Below are positions 33,847 to 43,005 of a DNA stretch of 64,000 nt, one piece after another; the stretch's first letter is position 1; each line of letters begins with the position of its first letter. A program made the position numbers and the translations under genes. The notes beneath the pieces were generated by a model that had not been told where the DNA came from, ran no database searches, and saw only the letters and a program-made list of their open reading frames with translations. Source of the stretch: Lachnospiraceae bacterium. Its GTDB lineage: Bacteria > Bacillota > Clostridia > Lachnospirales > Lachnospiraceae. The stretch spans positions 1 through 64,000 of the forward strand of contig WRAQ01000002.1 of assembly GCA_009780115.1 (NCBI GenBank). Reading direction: 5' to 3'.

Positions 33847-35325
33847 ATGGATAAACAAGCATATTTACAGCAAATTAATGAGGTAATCGCCAACGGTGAA
33901 TTTAAAGATGATTGGGCATCACTTTCCGCATTTCAAATACCGGAGTGGTTCCGAAAAGCGAAATTCGGGATTTTTGTCCATTGGGGGCCTTATAGTGTGC
34001 CGGCCTTCAACAATGAATGGTATTCACGAAATATGTATATTCAAGGCACGCCGGAATTTGAGCATCATGTCAAAACATACGGGGCGCACAAAGATTTCGG
34101 GTATAAAGATTTTATCCCGTTATTTAAAGGCGAGAACTTCAATGCTTTAGAATGGGCTGATTTGTTCAAAGAAGCGGGGGCGCGGTATGTTGTGCAGGTT
34201 GCCGAACATCATGAAGGTTTTCAAATGTATGATTCGGAAATTTCCGAATGGAATGCCAAAAAAATGGGGCCAAAGCGGGACGTCCTCGGTGAACTTAAGT
34301 CTGCTTATGAAGAAAAAGGGTTGATGTTTGCTGCTTCTTCCCATCGCGCTGAGCATCACTGGTTTATGGGTAATGGCAAAGAATTTGATTCCGATATCAA
34401 AGAGCCGTTAGTTTGCGGTGATTTTTACTGGCCGTCTATTATTGAGCAACCTGACCAACAATGTATGCGGGCAAAACCGCACCCTTCGCAAGAATTTCTT
34501 GACGATTGGCTCGTCCGGACGTGTGAAATCATTGACAAATACCAGCCTAAATTTGTTTATTTCGACTGGTGGATTCAACATGAAGCTTACAAGGGGCATC
34601 TTAAAAAAATTGCCGCTTATTATTATAACCGGGGTAAAGAATGGAATATTCCGACCGCGATTTGTTATAAGCATGATGCTTTTGCTTTTGGCTGCGGTAT
34701 TGTTGATGTTGAGCGGGGCCGTTTTGCTGAAGCGAAACCTTATTATTGGCAAACCGATACGGCAGTGGCACGAAATTCGTGGTGTTATACTTCTACGTTG
34801 GATTACAAGAACGCGAAAGAAATTATTTGCTACTTGATTGACGTGGTTAGCAAGAATGCCAACCTATTGCTTAATATCGGCCCGAAAGCTGATGGAAGTA
34901 TTCCTGACCAAGACCGGCAGATTTTGGCCGATATCGGCAAGTGGCTAAAAGTCAACGGGGAGGCGATTTATGACAGCAAATGCTGGCGTTATTCCGAGGA
35001 AGGGCCGACTAAGGAAGTCGAAGGGCAGTTTAGTGATGGTATCGCCGGCGGCGGATATACGAGTTCCGATTTCCGTTTTACGGCTGCAAATGGCAATATT
35101 TATGCAATCTGTATGGAGTGGCCGGAAGATGGGAAGCTTACGATAAAATCTTTGGGTGAGTCCACTGACCCGAATAAACCAGCTTTCCATGGTTTAATAA
35201 AAGGTGTTGATGTTTTAGGGTTTGATATAAATGTGACATGGCAGGCCGGCAAAGAAGGGCTTAATGTAAATGCACCGGGGATAAAATCCGTTTTGCCGGT
35301 GGTGGTGAGGGTCGGGGTAGATTGA
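33847..35325 (+). CDS. GH29 alpha-L-fucosidase
   Basis: 492 residues from the ATG at 33847, with AAAGGAGG five bases upstream; the longer frame from 33808 lacks a site. GH29 features: WFRKAKFGIFVHWGPYSVPAF (split here, about 34-54), EWYSRNMY, QVAEHHEGFQMYDS, nucleophile D240 in KFVYFDWW, and LLLNIGPKADGSIP with the C-terminal beta domain after it. No signal peptide, so it acts inside on imported oligosaccharides. Co-directional with the orphan binding protein. Fucose removal fits fucosylated xyloglucan or host glycans; the acid/base residue cannot be assigned by eye. Confidence 0.92.
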   Translation: MDKQAYLQQINEVIANGEFKDDWASLSAFQIPEWFRKAKFGIFVHWGPYSVPAFNNEWYSRNMYIQGTPEFEHHVKTYGAHKDFGYKDFIPLFKGENFNALEWADLFKEAGARYVVQVAEHHEGFQMYDSEISEWNAKKMGPKRDVLGELKSAYEEKGLMFAASSHRAEHHWFMGNGKEFDSDIKEPLVCGDFYWPSIIEQPDQQCMRAKPHPSQEFLDDWLVRTCEIIDKYQPKFVYFDWWIQHEAYKGHLKKIAAYYYNRGKEWNIPTAICYKHDAFAFGCGIVDVERGRFAEAKPYYWQTDTAVARNSWCYTSTLDYKNAKEIICYLIDVVSKNANLLLNIGPKADGSIPDQDRQILADIGKWLKVNGEAIYDSKCWRYSEEGPTKEVEGQFSDGIAGGGYTSSDFRFTAANGNIYAICMEWPEDGKLTIKSLGESTDPNKPAFHGLIKGVDVLGFDINVTWQAGKEGLNVNAPGIKSVLPVVVRVGVD

Positions 35326-35375
35326 AGAGTTTATCTTTGATGCCGTACAATGATAAGTTACAAGGGGATTATCTG

Positions 35376-36056
35376 ATGAAATATGATTGCTTAATTGTTG
35401 ACGATGAAATTATGTTATCCGAAAACACACGCGAATATTTTAATGTGCTTGGCGTAAAAACCGCATGGGTTGCTGATGAAGAATCATGCTTAAAATTCTT
35501 TCGTGAAAATGATGCCGGTGTGATTTTGCTTGACATAAATTTAGGCAACACATCGGGTTTTGATTTATGTAATCATTTGCGAAAAACAATCAACGTACCG
35601 ATTTTATTTATCAGCGCACGGAAAAGTGATGATGATGTTTTGCTGGCTTTGAACATCGGCGGCGATGATTATATAAAAAAACCGTATTCACTTGCGATTT
35701 TGCTTGCGAAAGTAAAAGCCGTATTAAAACGGCATAAAATTAATACGGCTGATGAAGGTTTTTTTACTGACAATGATTTTCATATTAACTTTGCGGATAG
35801 AAGCGTATCATTGCGCGGTGAAAAAATTGAGTTGAAAGCGATGGAGTATAAGTTGCTTTCCTATCTTGTAAAAAATCGAAATCGTGCTGTTACAAAAGAC
35901 GAACTTTTTAAAAACGTGTGGGAAGATTCTTTTTCAGATGAAAATACCTTGAATGTCCATATTCGCCGTTTACGTGAGAAGATTGAGATAAATCCCAGTG
36001 AACCCCATTACATTATTACCGTAAGGGGTAAGGGTTATTTATTTGAGGTGAAGTAA
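35376..36056 (+). CDS. OmpR-family response regulator
   Basis: 226 residues from the ATG at 35376 (AAGGGG eight bases upstream; the frame extends back to 35322 overlapping the fucosidase gene). Receiver domain with D8-D9-type acidic pair and phospho-acceptor D53 in VILLDINLG, then a winged-helix OmpR-type domain (about 130-225, with NVHIRRLREKIE recognition helix and RGKGYLFEV wing). It overlaps the kinase gene start by one base, so the two form a transcription unit. Likely regulator of the ABC transporter genes downstream, where phased TTAAGG repeats lie. Confidence 0.93.
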   Translation: MKYDCLIVDDEIMLSENTREYFNVLGVKTAWVADEESCLKFFRENDAGVILLDINLGNTSGFDLCNHLRKTINVPILFISARKSDDDVLLALNIGGDDYIKKPYSLAILLAKVKAVLKRHKINTADEGFFTDNDFHINFADRSVSLRGEKIELKAMEYKLLSYLVKNRNRAVTKDELFKNVWEDSFSDENTLNVHIRRLREKIEINPSEPHYIITVRGKGYLFEVK

Positions 36057-37210
36057 TGAAAAAATTTTGGGCTGTGATTTTAGTTATCGCTGTTTTGAGT
36101 TGCGTTGCAATAATTTTAGCCTTTAGAACAGATATGCCGACTCCCGATGCGGTTGAAATTCATTATATTGTAAATACAGCAATGGAAAATGAATCTGCGC
36201 GTGAAGCTGCGATAATGCAGACCGAATTTTTAATCAATGTCTTTGAGGATATGGACAATGCAAGACGAAACAGAGATAACGCCTTACAGATTTTATTATT
36301 CTTAATCCTTTCATCTTTTGTTATTGTTAGCATTTCAATATATTTATATTGTGAGAAAAATATTTTATCCCCTTTCCGTAAAATACAAAATTTCGCCAAT
36401 CGAATAGCCGTTGGAAATTTAGATGTGCCTTTGGAAATGGATAAAAATAATATATTCGGAGCGTTCACGGAAAGTTTTGATTTAATGCGAGAAGAATTGC
36501 GGACCGCAAAAGAGAATGAAAGTAAAGCGAATAAGAGTAAGAAAGAGCTTATAGCTTCGCTTGTCCATGATATAAATACCCCCGTTGCATCCGTAAAGTC
36601 GGCAATAGATATTTTGCGTTTAAAAAGCAATGATGAAAACGAAAAAAAAATGTTGGACTCCGCAAACAAAAAACTTGAACAGATTGATACTCTGATTACT
36701 GAATTATTTCATTCAACGCTTGAAGAACTACAGGAATTAAAAGTAACGCCGCATGAAATTCAAAGTACGGAAGTATGTAGACTTATAAGTCAAGCGGATT
36801 TTGAGAAGCGCGTAAAACCATTTACAATACCCGATTGTATTGTATTTGCAGATTTACTTCGATTACAGCAAGTCTTTGACAATATAATTAAAAATTCATA
36901 TAAATATGCACGAACGGATATTGTAATAAATTCTTATATTGAAGAAGAATATTTATTTATAGAAATAAAGGATTTTGGCACAGGAGTACAGGAAAAGGAA
37001 TTACCGCTCCTAACAAGCAAATATTTTCGCGGAAAGAATACCGAAAAAACAGACGGTTATGGATTAGGATTATATCTATCAAAATATTTTATGGAGAAAA
37101 TGGCAGGAGGGCTTTGCCCCGAAAATCACGACAAAGGTTTTATGGTCATAATAATGCTTAGGCTTACCGGAGTAAATATGGGCATAAATTGCGAAACGAA
37201 AAAGATTTAA
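36056..37210 (+). CDS. Sensor histidine kinase of ABC-transporter-linked system
   Basis: 384 residues. Membrane helices about 5-23 and 78-98 enclose a short (about 55-residue) external segment; HAMP about 100-152; dimerisation domain with H171 in SLVHDINTP; HATPase_c with FDNIIKNSYKYA N-box and DGYGLGLYLSKYF glycine box. Codon use is more AT-rich than in the sugar genes to the left, as is that of the next three genes, hinting at a separate origin of the four-gene set. Stop codon overlaps the first of the TTAAGG repeats. Signal unknown; antimicrobial peptides are typical for this arrangement. Confidence 0.9.
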   Translation: MKKFWAVILVIAVLSCVAIILAFRTDMPTPDAVEIHYIVNTAMENESAREAAIMQTEFLINVFEDMDNARRNRDNALQILLFLILSSFVIVSISIYLYCEKNILSPFRKIQNFANRIAVGNLDVPLEMDKNNIFGAFTESFDLMREELRTAKENESKANKSKKELIASLVHDINTPVASVKSAIDILRLKSNDENEKKMLDSANKKLEQIDTLITELFHSTLEELQELKVTPHEIQSTEVCRLISQADFEKRVKPFTIPDCIVFADLLRLQQVFDNIIKNSYKYARTDIVINSYIEEEYLFIEIKDFGTGVQEKELPLLTSKYFRGKNTEKTDGYGLGLYLSKYFMEKMAGGLCPENHDKGFMVIIMLRLTGVNMGINCETKKI

Positions 37211-37265
37211 GGTTAGTTAAGGAAAGATTTAAGGTTAGTTAAGGTTCAGTTCAAGACAGTTAAGG
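37207..37265 (+). promoter_or_regulatory. Array of phased TTAAGG direct repeats (response-regulator site)
   Basis: TTAAGG begins at 37207, 37217, 37229, 37239 and 37260, with a degenerate TTCAAG at 37250: six units spaced 10, 12, 10, 11 and 10 bases apart, one DNA turn each. A -10-like TATAAA follows at 37275-37280, then a stem AAATAGGA/TCCTATTT (near 37278-37307) and the ribosome site AAGGAG of the ATPase gene. OmpR-family regulators bind such direct repeats. Confidence 0.65.
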
Positions 37266-37326
37266 TTCGTACATTATAAAATAGGATTGTAAAAAGCAGT
37301 CCTATTTTAAATTAAGGAGTTATAAA

Positions 37327-38124
37327 ATGAAAAAAATAATTCATGTTGAACGTGCGGGTTTTGCACATTCAAACACCTTGCTCTCAACGAATAAGCTATG
37401 CAAAACCTTTTCAAGCGGCGGCCAGCAACATCACGTTCTTAAAAATCTTGATTTAGAGATTTACGAGGAGGATTTTACCGTTATTATGGGGTCATCGGGC
37501 GCGGGTAAATCTACTCTTTTATATGCCTTATCCGGCATGGATAAGCCCACGCTTGGGACAGTTAGTTTTTTGGGGCAGGATATAAGCGGTTTATCAAATG
37601 ACAAATTGGCTGTGTTTCGCCGGGATAACTGCGGATTTGTATTCCAGCAGACCTACCTTTTAGACAATATGAGCATATTAGACAACATAATGGCTTGCGG
37701 GTTATTGGTTAGCAAAAATAGAAATGATGTAGCTAACCGGGCGAAACGCCTTTTGAAGCGCTTTAGCCTTGATGAAAGCATTTGGCATAAATTTCCGTCG
37801 CAAGTATCGGGCGGCGAAGGTCAACGGGCAGGGATAGCCCGTGCGTTAATCAATAATCCCAAAATCGTTTTTGCCGATGAACCCACAGGCGCGCTTAATT
37901 CCGCAAACGGAACGGCTGTTTTAGACACACTTTCCGAAGTCAACAGGCAAGGGCAGAGTATAGTAATGGTAACCCATGATTTACGCTCCGCATATAGAGG
38001 CAACCGCATAATATATATCCGTGACGGCGGTATTGTTGGCGAGTGTGCTTTAGGGAAATATGAAAGCAGCAATGCTGAACGGCAAAAAGAATTAAAAGAT
38101 TTTTTAACAGGAATGGGGTGGTAA
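37327..38124 (+). CDS. ABC transporter ATPase, LolD/MacB type
   Basis: 265 residues, cytoplasmic. Walker A GSSGAGKST (55-63), Q-loop FVFQQTYLL, signature VSGGEGQRAGIARAL, Walker B IVFADEPTGALN and switch His in VMVTHDLRSA. The N-terminal 20 residues precede the usual start of the domain. ADEPTGALN is typical of the LolD/MacB/BceA branch that powers FtsX-type permeases. Ribosome site AAGGAG seven bases before the ATG; the permease starts two bases after the stop. Likely expels or dislodges peptide antibiotics or lipids. Confidence 0.93.
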   Translation: MKKIIHVERAGFAHSNTLLSTNKLCKTFSSGGQQHHVLKNLDLEIYEEDFTVIMGSSGAGKSTLLYALSGMDKPTLGTVSFLGQDISGLSNDKLAVFRRDNCGFVFQQTYLLDNMSILDNIMACGLLVSKNRNDVANRAKRLLKRFSLDESIWHKFPSQVSGGEGQRAGIARALINNPKIVFADEPTGALNSANGTAVLDTLSEVNRQGQSIVMVTHDLRSAYRGNRIIYIRDGGIVGECALGKYESSNAERQKELKDFLTGMGW

Positions 38125-38125
38125 T

Positions 38126-40441
38126 ATGCGTAATATTTGGATGTTAGCGAAGGCAAATTTGCGAAAAAGTAAAGGGCAAACTTTCAGTTTGTTCTTATTG
38201 ATAACAATAACCGCTGTCATGCTTAATATCGGTCTTGCTTTACTTCTCGGCATAGGCGGTTTCTTTGACGAGCGCGCCGAAGAGCTAAATACCGCCCACT
38301 TTGCCACGCTTCAATCGGAAAAATACCCAATCGGCAGCCAGCTTGAATTTATCCGCAATACTCCCGAAGTGACCGAAATTGAAACGGTAAACGTGTTAAT
38401 GGGCCTAGGCGGCTATTATTACGACGATTCTCTAAGTCACGGACATATTATTCTTGCTCAAAATTCTATCGAACAGCAAATGAACCCACCAGCTTTAATC
38501 GGCGATTCATTGCCGCTCATAGGTAATGCCATATATATACCACATTTTATATTTTCAAGCGGGGGATATGCTCTCGGCGATGATATACGGCTTGAATTTT
38601 TGGATAGCGAACTATGGTTTACTGTTGCGGGAAGTACGGAAGAAATAATGTTCGGCGCAAGCACGTTTACAGTATGGCGTTTTTATGTGTCCGATGAAAA
38701 ATATTCAGAGCTTCAAAGCCAATTTCACGACGGTAAATATACTTTAATATCTGCGCGTATGACAGAAAATTGGGCGGCTTTTGCCGCCGGGTACAGCTCT
38801 GAATTTGCCGGAGTTACTCCTGTTATAGCAAATTATGATTATTTTCACAACCGGGTTTTAATTCCAACGATTCCCGCGTTACTGCTGGTAGTGTTTGCGA
38901 TTATTTTACTGCTTGTCGGTTCAATAGTCATCAGATTTCGCATTAACAACGATATTGAAGAAAGCATGAAAAATATCGGGGCATTAAAAGCGATAGGGTA
39001 TCGCAGTCAGCAAATAATTCTTTCCATTATTATTCAATTCGGCTTAATTGCTTTTATTGGCGGCACGGTCGGAATAATTCCGGCGCAAATAACGCTTCCG
39101 CTGGTAACAGACATGCTGATAGAGCCAATGCTCGGTATGCCGTGGAATCCGGCGTTTAATATGACCGTAATACTTGCCGCATTAATTTCGATTTTGTTTG
39201 TGGTGTTATTGTTTGCCTTTGTAACGGCAAAGCGGATAAGCAAACTTCACCCGATTATTGCAATGCGCGGCGGCATGACCACGCACAGTTTTAAGAAAAA
39301 TAATCTTCCTTTGGATAAAACCCGCGGCTCATTAAATTTATTGCTTGCGGCTAAACAACTGCTCCATAATAAAAAACAAGCCGTAATGCTAGGTATAATT
39401 ATTTTTGGCGTGACATTCTCGTCGGTAGCTGTCTTTACAATGCACTATAATGTCAATGTAAATATGGACACATTTGTTAATACCGTATTGGGCGACGTTC
39501 CCGATGTAAACGTATGGTTGCATGATTCAAACGACGGTACGGCTATCAGGGAATGGATGGAAGAACGCCCCGAAGTATACAGCTTCTTTGGGCGGGAAAT
39601 AGAGATGTTGCAAATTGATGATTATATAGTTTCTATAGTAATCGTTGAGGACTTTGCGTATCATACAGGATATTCAATGATAGGCGGACGTTATCCGTTA
39701 TTGGATAGTGAAATTGTATTGGACGGCATAACCCTTCAAACAATGAATAAAAACATTGGCGATTGGGTTACGGTAAAAATTGACGGCAATGAGCATGAAT
39801 TTATAATCACCGGTTCTGTTCAGTTAATGGGTTCGTTTGTTGGTATGATGAAGGGCGATGGAATGAAACGTTTGCAGCCGGATTTTGATTTTACCGGGTT
39901 TGGTTTATATGTAACCGGCGAAATGGCTGATACAGCTGATTTCATTGAAATTATAAATGCGGAAAAAGGCGATATTATTGCAAAGACATACTCCCTGCAT
40001 GGTCATATTGACAATATATTAAGTTCTATCGGCGGTTTGTTTTCCGCTCTCGGTTTCGTTGTTATGTTTGTGGTTGCGGCTGTGGTGATATTGGTACTTT
40101 ATTTAATCATTAAAACAATAATCGTCCGCAGAAAGCGTGAATTGGGTATCCAAAAGGCGATTGGCTTTACCACTTTACAGCTTATGAATCAAATAACCTT
40201 GAACCTTACCCCGATAATTGTTATCGGTACGATTTTTGGAGCGATAATAGGTTACATCGGATTTAACCCTATGTTCATCGCGTTAATGCGCGGTATGGGC
40301 GTTGCACAGGCAAATTTACCCGTGCCTGCCAACTGGATTATTATGGTTACTGTTGGTTTGATACTATTATCTTATACTGTGTCTATGTTAATAGCGTGGA
40401 GGATACGCAAAATATCAGCCTATGCGCTTGTAAGCGAATGA
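38126..40441 (+). CDS. FtsX-type ABC transporter permease, two-module
   Basis: 771 residues. Layout: membrane helix about 15-38, external domain about 45-245, three helices about 253-375, a central helix about 415-437, second external domain about 440-640, three helices about 655-765. This is two FtsX modules in tandem, each with a MacB-type external domain; the final module has the GFTTLQLMNQI-like coupling region. Works with the ATPase at 37327-38124. Not the BceB layout, which has ten helices and one large loop, so the substrate should not be assumed to be bacitracin. Ends three bases from the convergent CvpA gene, with no visible terminator between. Confidence 0.9.
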   Translation: MRNIWMLAKANLRKSKGQTFSLFLLITITAVMLNIGLALLLGIGGFFDERAEELNTAHFATLQSEKYPIGSQLEFIRNTPEVTEIETVNVLMGLGGYYYDDSLSHGHIILAQNSIEQQMNPPALIGDSLPLIGNAIYIPHFIFSSGGYALGDDIRLEFLDSELWFTVAGSTEEIMFGASTFTVWRFYVSDEKYSELQSQFHDGKYTLISARMTENWAAFAAGYSSEFAGVTPVIANYDYFHNRVLIPTIPALLLVVFAIILLLVGSIVIRFRINNDIEESMKNIGALKAIGYRSQQIILSIIIQFGLIAFIGGTVGIIPAQITLPLVTDMLIEPMLGMPWNPAFNMTVILAALISILFVVLLFAFVTAKRISKLHPIIAMRGGMTTHSFKKNNLPLDKTRGSLNLLLAAKQLLHNKKQAVMLGIIIFGVTFSSVAVFTMHYNVNVNMDTFVNTVLGDVPDVNVWLHDSNDGTAIREWMEERPEVYSFFGREIEMLQIDDYIVSIVIVEDFAYHTGYSMIGGRYPLLDSEIVLDGITLQTMNKNIGDWVTVKIDGNEHEFIITGSVQLMGSFVGMMKGDGMKRLQPDFDFTGFGLYVTGEMADTADFIEIINAEKGDIIAKTYSLHGHIDNILSSIGGLFSALGFVVMFVVAAVVILVLYLIIKTIIVRRKRELGIQKAIGFTTLQLMNQITLNLTPIIVIGTIFGAIIGYIGFNPMFIALMRGMGVAQANLPVPANWIIMVTVGLILLSYTVSMLIAWRIRKISAYALVSE

Positions 40442-40444
40442 TGG

Positions 40445-40840
40445 CTACAGCGAAAACGGAACCGAAAAACTAAAATACTTAAGAACCTGAATAAGCAAGA
40501 TAATAATTAACGTCGCTTCAACTGCCCCAAGGGCTGCCCCGAGCAATTTGTCAAGGCTTTTGATAACCGGAAGTTTGGCAATTAGTTTAAGCGACGTAAG
40601 GATTAGGCTGATTACTTTGTATACAAGCCCAATAACGACAAGAACAAGTAACATCTGCAAAACGTTACCTTCCCGGTCGCCAAAATAACTACCGGCAATA
40701 TTTAAAACGAGAATCAAGCTGATAATTGCGAAAATCAAAGAGATTAATGATACAATTTCCGCAACCATTCCCTTGCGGAAACCGGCGATTATCCGCCAGA
40801 TAAAAATAATCAATACGATAACTATTGCAAAATAATACAT
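40445..40840 (-). CDS. CvpA family membrane protein
   Basis: 131 residues with about four predicted helices; ISLIFAIISLILVLNIAGSY and the N-terminal WRIIAGFRKGMVAEIVSLIS match the CvpA/colicin V production family (the GxxRGxxxE-type motif at about 20-28). Ribosome site GAGG. Shorter than E. coli CvpA (about 160). Follows the beta-propeller membrane protein gene by 17 bases, so probably co-transcribed. Function in Gram-positive bacteria is not well defined; likely envelope related. Confidence 0.82.
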   Translation of the reverse strand: MYYFAIVIVLIIFIWRIIAGFRKGMVAEIVSLISLIFAIISLILVLNIAGSYFGDREGNVLQMLLVLVVIGLVYKVISLILTSLKLIAKLPVIKSLDKLLGAALGAVEATLIIILLIQVLKYFSFSVPFSL

Positions 40841-40857
40841 TGTTTTTACCTCATTTT

Positions 40858-42093
40858 TTACTTGAACTCTATTACATCAATTGTTTCTCTGGTAACGGCA
40901 ATAAACCGGTTAATCGAACCATGGGGCATGAAAAGGGTGGTGACTTTGTCAAACATTCCATTAAATCTTTCGGTGCCATTTATGTTGCAAATCAATAAAT
41001 CAAGTTCATTATAGATAATAAATGTATCTTTAGTAAAGATGATTTCCGTAAATTCAAAGTCAAAATATTTTGATAAAACCAATACCCCTTTTTTGTCATA
41101 TATATCTAAGCGATATAAAGCTTCGCCGCGATGCAATGTTTCGCCGGTTTTTGCATGAAAGACCAAGCCAACATAATCTTCACTGTTATAAACGCTTCGG
41201 ATTTTGTCGGCAATCAAATTCTCGGCAATACTCAACGGTTTTTCATTTCCGGAAAAAAACATAATCCGGTCGTCAGAGACCGCAAAAGCTGTATCATCAT
41301 TCATAAACTTAAGATGGGGGACAATCGAGTCGGCATAGTTGTAGGTACTCATTAGATTGTTGACGTTTTGCCCAACCGGGCCGTAATTGTAAAAGGCAAC
41401 ACTGGATCTTGTTGCCCCGTCAGCAACATAAAAAAAGGAAATTCCAACTAATCTGCCGTTTGGTGAAACGCTAAGGCTAACCGGATAACCGGAATTATTC
41501 ATTCTGGTACTCTGGTTTGATATCATTGTGCCATCAGCGGAATATAAATTAATCCATGTTATATTTCCATCATCTAAAGCTACCAAAACCTGACCATTAG
41601 CCGCCACATCAAAAGCACGGATCGGCAGATTCGTATTTATTATACCAAGCGGCTTCTGGGTATCGAGTACATAAATAGTACTGCCGTTATAATCAGCAAT
41701 CGCCACGGTATTTTGGCAAATTGCAATTCGCGGCTCCTGCATTTCATAGGTCTGGTTCCAAACCGCCGCCCCTTTATCGTTAGTCAAACTGATGCCGTCT
41801 TTACTATATTGAAGAATAAATCCACCGAGATTTTTAATCGTATTCCCGCTGACAATCTGAATTTCTGTGGAGCTTAGTACTAAACTCTCCGTATAAATTT
41901 TGTTACGCCATTGTAAATAAAATGCAACACTGACACCAGCAACGATTAAGATAAAAAGAATCGCACGATAAAAACGCGCAAGCTTATATCCGCGGATTTT
42001 TTCTTTATAATTGATCCGTTTTGAATCGGAGCCGTATTTATTGAGAAAAGTTCTTTTCTCTTTTTCCTTCATGTATTCTCTGATATTTGACAT
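40858..42093 (-). CDS. Membrane-anchored beta-propeller protein (DUF5711-like)
   Basis: 411 residues. Basic cytoplasmic N-terminus (about 1-40), a single membrane helix (about 40-60, AILFILIVAGVSVAFYL), then a long external part made of repeated beta hairpins with phrases such as VLDTQKPLG, WINLYSADG, SVSPNGRLVGISF and MFFSGNEKPL, typical of a propeller fold. I recall this pattern as the clostridial DUF5711 family but cannot confirm it. Its start codon lies at the end of a 66-base tandem repeat containing two tiny open frames. Function unknown. Confidence 0.75.
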   Translation of the reverse strand: MSNIREYMKEKEKRTFLNKYGSDSKRINYKEKIRGYKLARFYRAILFILIVAGVSVAFYLQWRNKIYTESLVLSSTEIQIVSGNTIKNLGGFILQYSKDGISLTNDKGAAVWNQTYEMQEPRIAICQNTVAIADYNGSTIYVLDTQKPLGIINTNLPIRAFDVAANGQVLVALDDGNITWINLYSADGTMISNQSTRMNNSGYPVSLSVSPNGRLVGISFFYVADGATRSSVAFYNYGPVGQNVNNLMSTYNYADSIVPHLKFMNDDTAFAVSDDRIMFFSGNEKPLSIAENLIADKIRSVYNSEDYVGLVFHAKTGETLHRGEALYRLDIYDKKGVLVLSKYFDFEFTEIIFTKDTFIIYNELDLLICNINGTERFNGMFDKVTTLFMPHGSINRFIAVTRETIDVIEFK

Positions 42094-42224
42094 TAACTCT
42101 CATAAGCCGCTCTTTGAGCGGCATTCAATTCAGGATTATGAAAAATTTATCTTTCATGTTAACTCCCATACGCCGCTCTTTGAGCGGCACTTAAATCAGG
42201 ATTGTGAAAGATTTATCTTTCATG
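42093..42224 (-). repeat. Two-unit 66-base tandem repeat with hairpins and mini-ORFs
   Basis: Units at about 42093-42158 and 42159-42224. Each holds the perfect hairpin GCCGCTCTTTGAGCGGC and an inverted repeat like GAAAGATTTATCTTTC. Read on the minus strand each unit contains a 10-codon frame (MKDKSFTILI, then MKDKFFIILN), the second one preceded by a GGAG-like run, followed by the hairpin and then the start of the beta-propeller gene. Confidence 0.7.
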
Positions 42225-42278
42225 TTATTATCATATCACAAAAAATTGAATTTTTCAAAAATTACATCTCTTTAAATA

Positions 42279-42887
42279 TTATTTATCAAATTCGATTACT
42301 AATTTTGTTACTGCAACAAAGTCGGACATCTTGGCATAATCATCAATGGTACTGATTGATGTTGCTATAATCAGGCATAAAAAACTCAATATAAATAATT
42401 TCAACTTGTCAAGAAAAAGAGGTCTTTTTTTGTTGCGGACTTTTTTTGCTTTAACTATCGTTAGGCTTTTATCCAATTTAGAATCATTTATTTCCGGGGC
42501 AGGCGGGGTATCGAGGTAGCGGAAGGTTGAGAACGGGCTCATGTGATAAAAAAGAAGATAATCTTGCATTGCGGTATTTTCGTCATAAAAAATGTGATAT
42601 TTCGAAATAGCTTCGCCGCAATTACGGACATTCACATAGCCAATAAACTGGTAAGCCGGAAAATATTCATCACCGATTTCTTCAATTGTCCGGTCTTCTT
42701 CGATAGCGGCAGCGCCATATATGTAGTGTGATGTTTTATCCCCGGTAATATTATTATCAATGTGATAAAGAGTCTTGGGTTTGGCAATGGTGCCATAGAG
42801 TGCTAGTTTGATGGGTGTATCGGTTGCCTCGGTTTTCTTTTGCTTTAAAAAAGATACTACATAATCTTCGATATATATTTGTCCCAT
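42279..42887 (-). CDS. Hypothetical protein with C-terminal membrane anchor
   Basis: 202 residues from the ATG at 42887 (GGAGG eight bases upstream; the frame opens at 42902). A soluble mixed alpha/beta N-terminal part (about 1-125) with IKLALYGTIAKPKTLYHIDNN and EIGDEYFPAYQFIGYVNV, then a Lys/Arg-rich stretch, then one helix (about 163-182) near the C-terminus. Not recognised; it resembles conserved hypothetical proteins found near CvpA and beta-propeller genes in clostridia, but I cannot name it. The intergenic 42225-42278 before it is AT-rich. Confidence 0.6.
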   Translation of the reverse strand: MGQIYIEDYVVSFLKQKKTEATDTPIKLALYGTIAKPKTLYHIDNNITGDKTSHYIYGAAAIEEDRTIEEIGDEYFPAYQFIGYVNVRNCGEAISKYHIFYDENTAMQDYLLFYHMSPFSTFRYLDTPPAPEINDSKLDKSLTIVKAKKVRNKKRPLFLDKLKLFILSFLCLIIATSISTIDDYAKMSDFVAVTKLVIEFDK

Positions 42888-43005
42888 TTTGCTAACCTCC
42901 AAAGGTTAGTTTAACATGGGCGCAAAAAATAAAACGTCGAAATGTGAAAAAGGGGAAGTGTAAATGGTCGGTGATTTTCGCAACTTGGGATAATTAAAAC
43001 TACCA

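Noticed and set aside
35322..35375. Upstream start of the OmpR-family regulator overlapping the fucosidase gene
   Set aside because: The extra 18 residues precede the receiver-domain start and the internal ATG at 35376 has a good ribosome site.
38126..40441. Assignment of the permease as BceB (bacitracin resistance)
   Set aside because: Two external domains and eight helices in tandem modules differ from the ten-helix, single-loop BceB layout.
42093..42224. Possible CRISPR-like array
   Set aside because: Only two near-contiguous 66-base units with no unique spacers and no cas genes nearby; treated as a tandem repeat.
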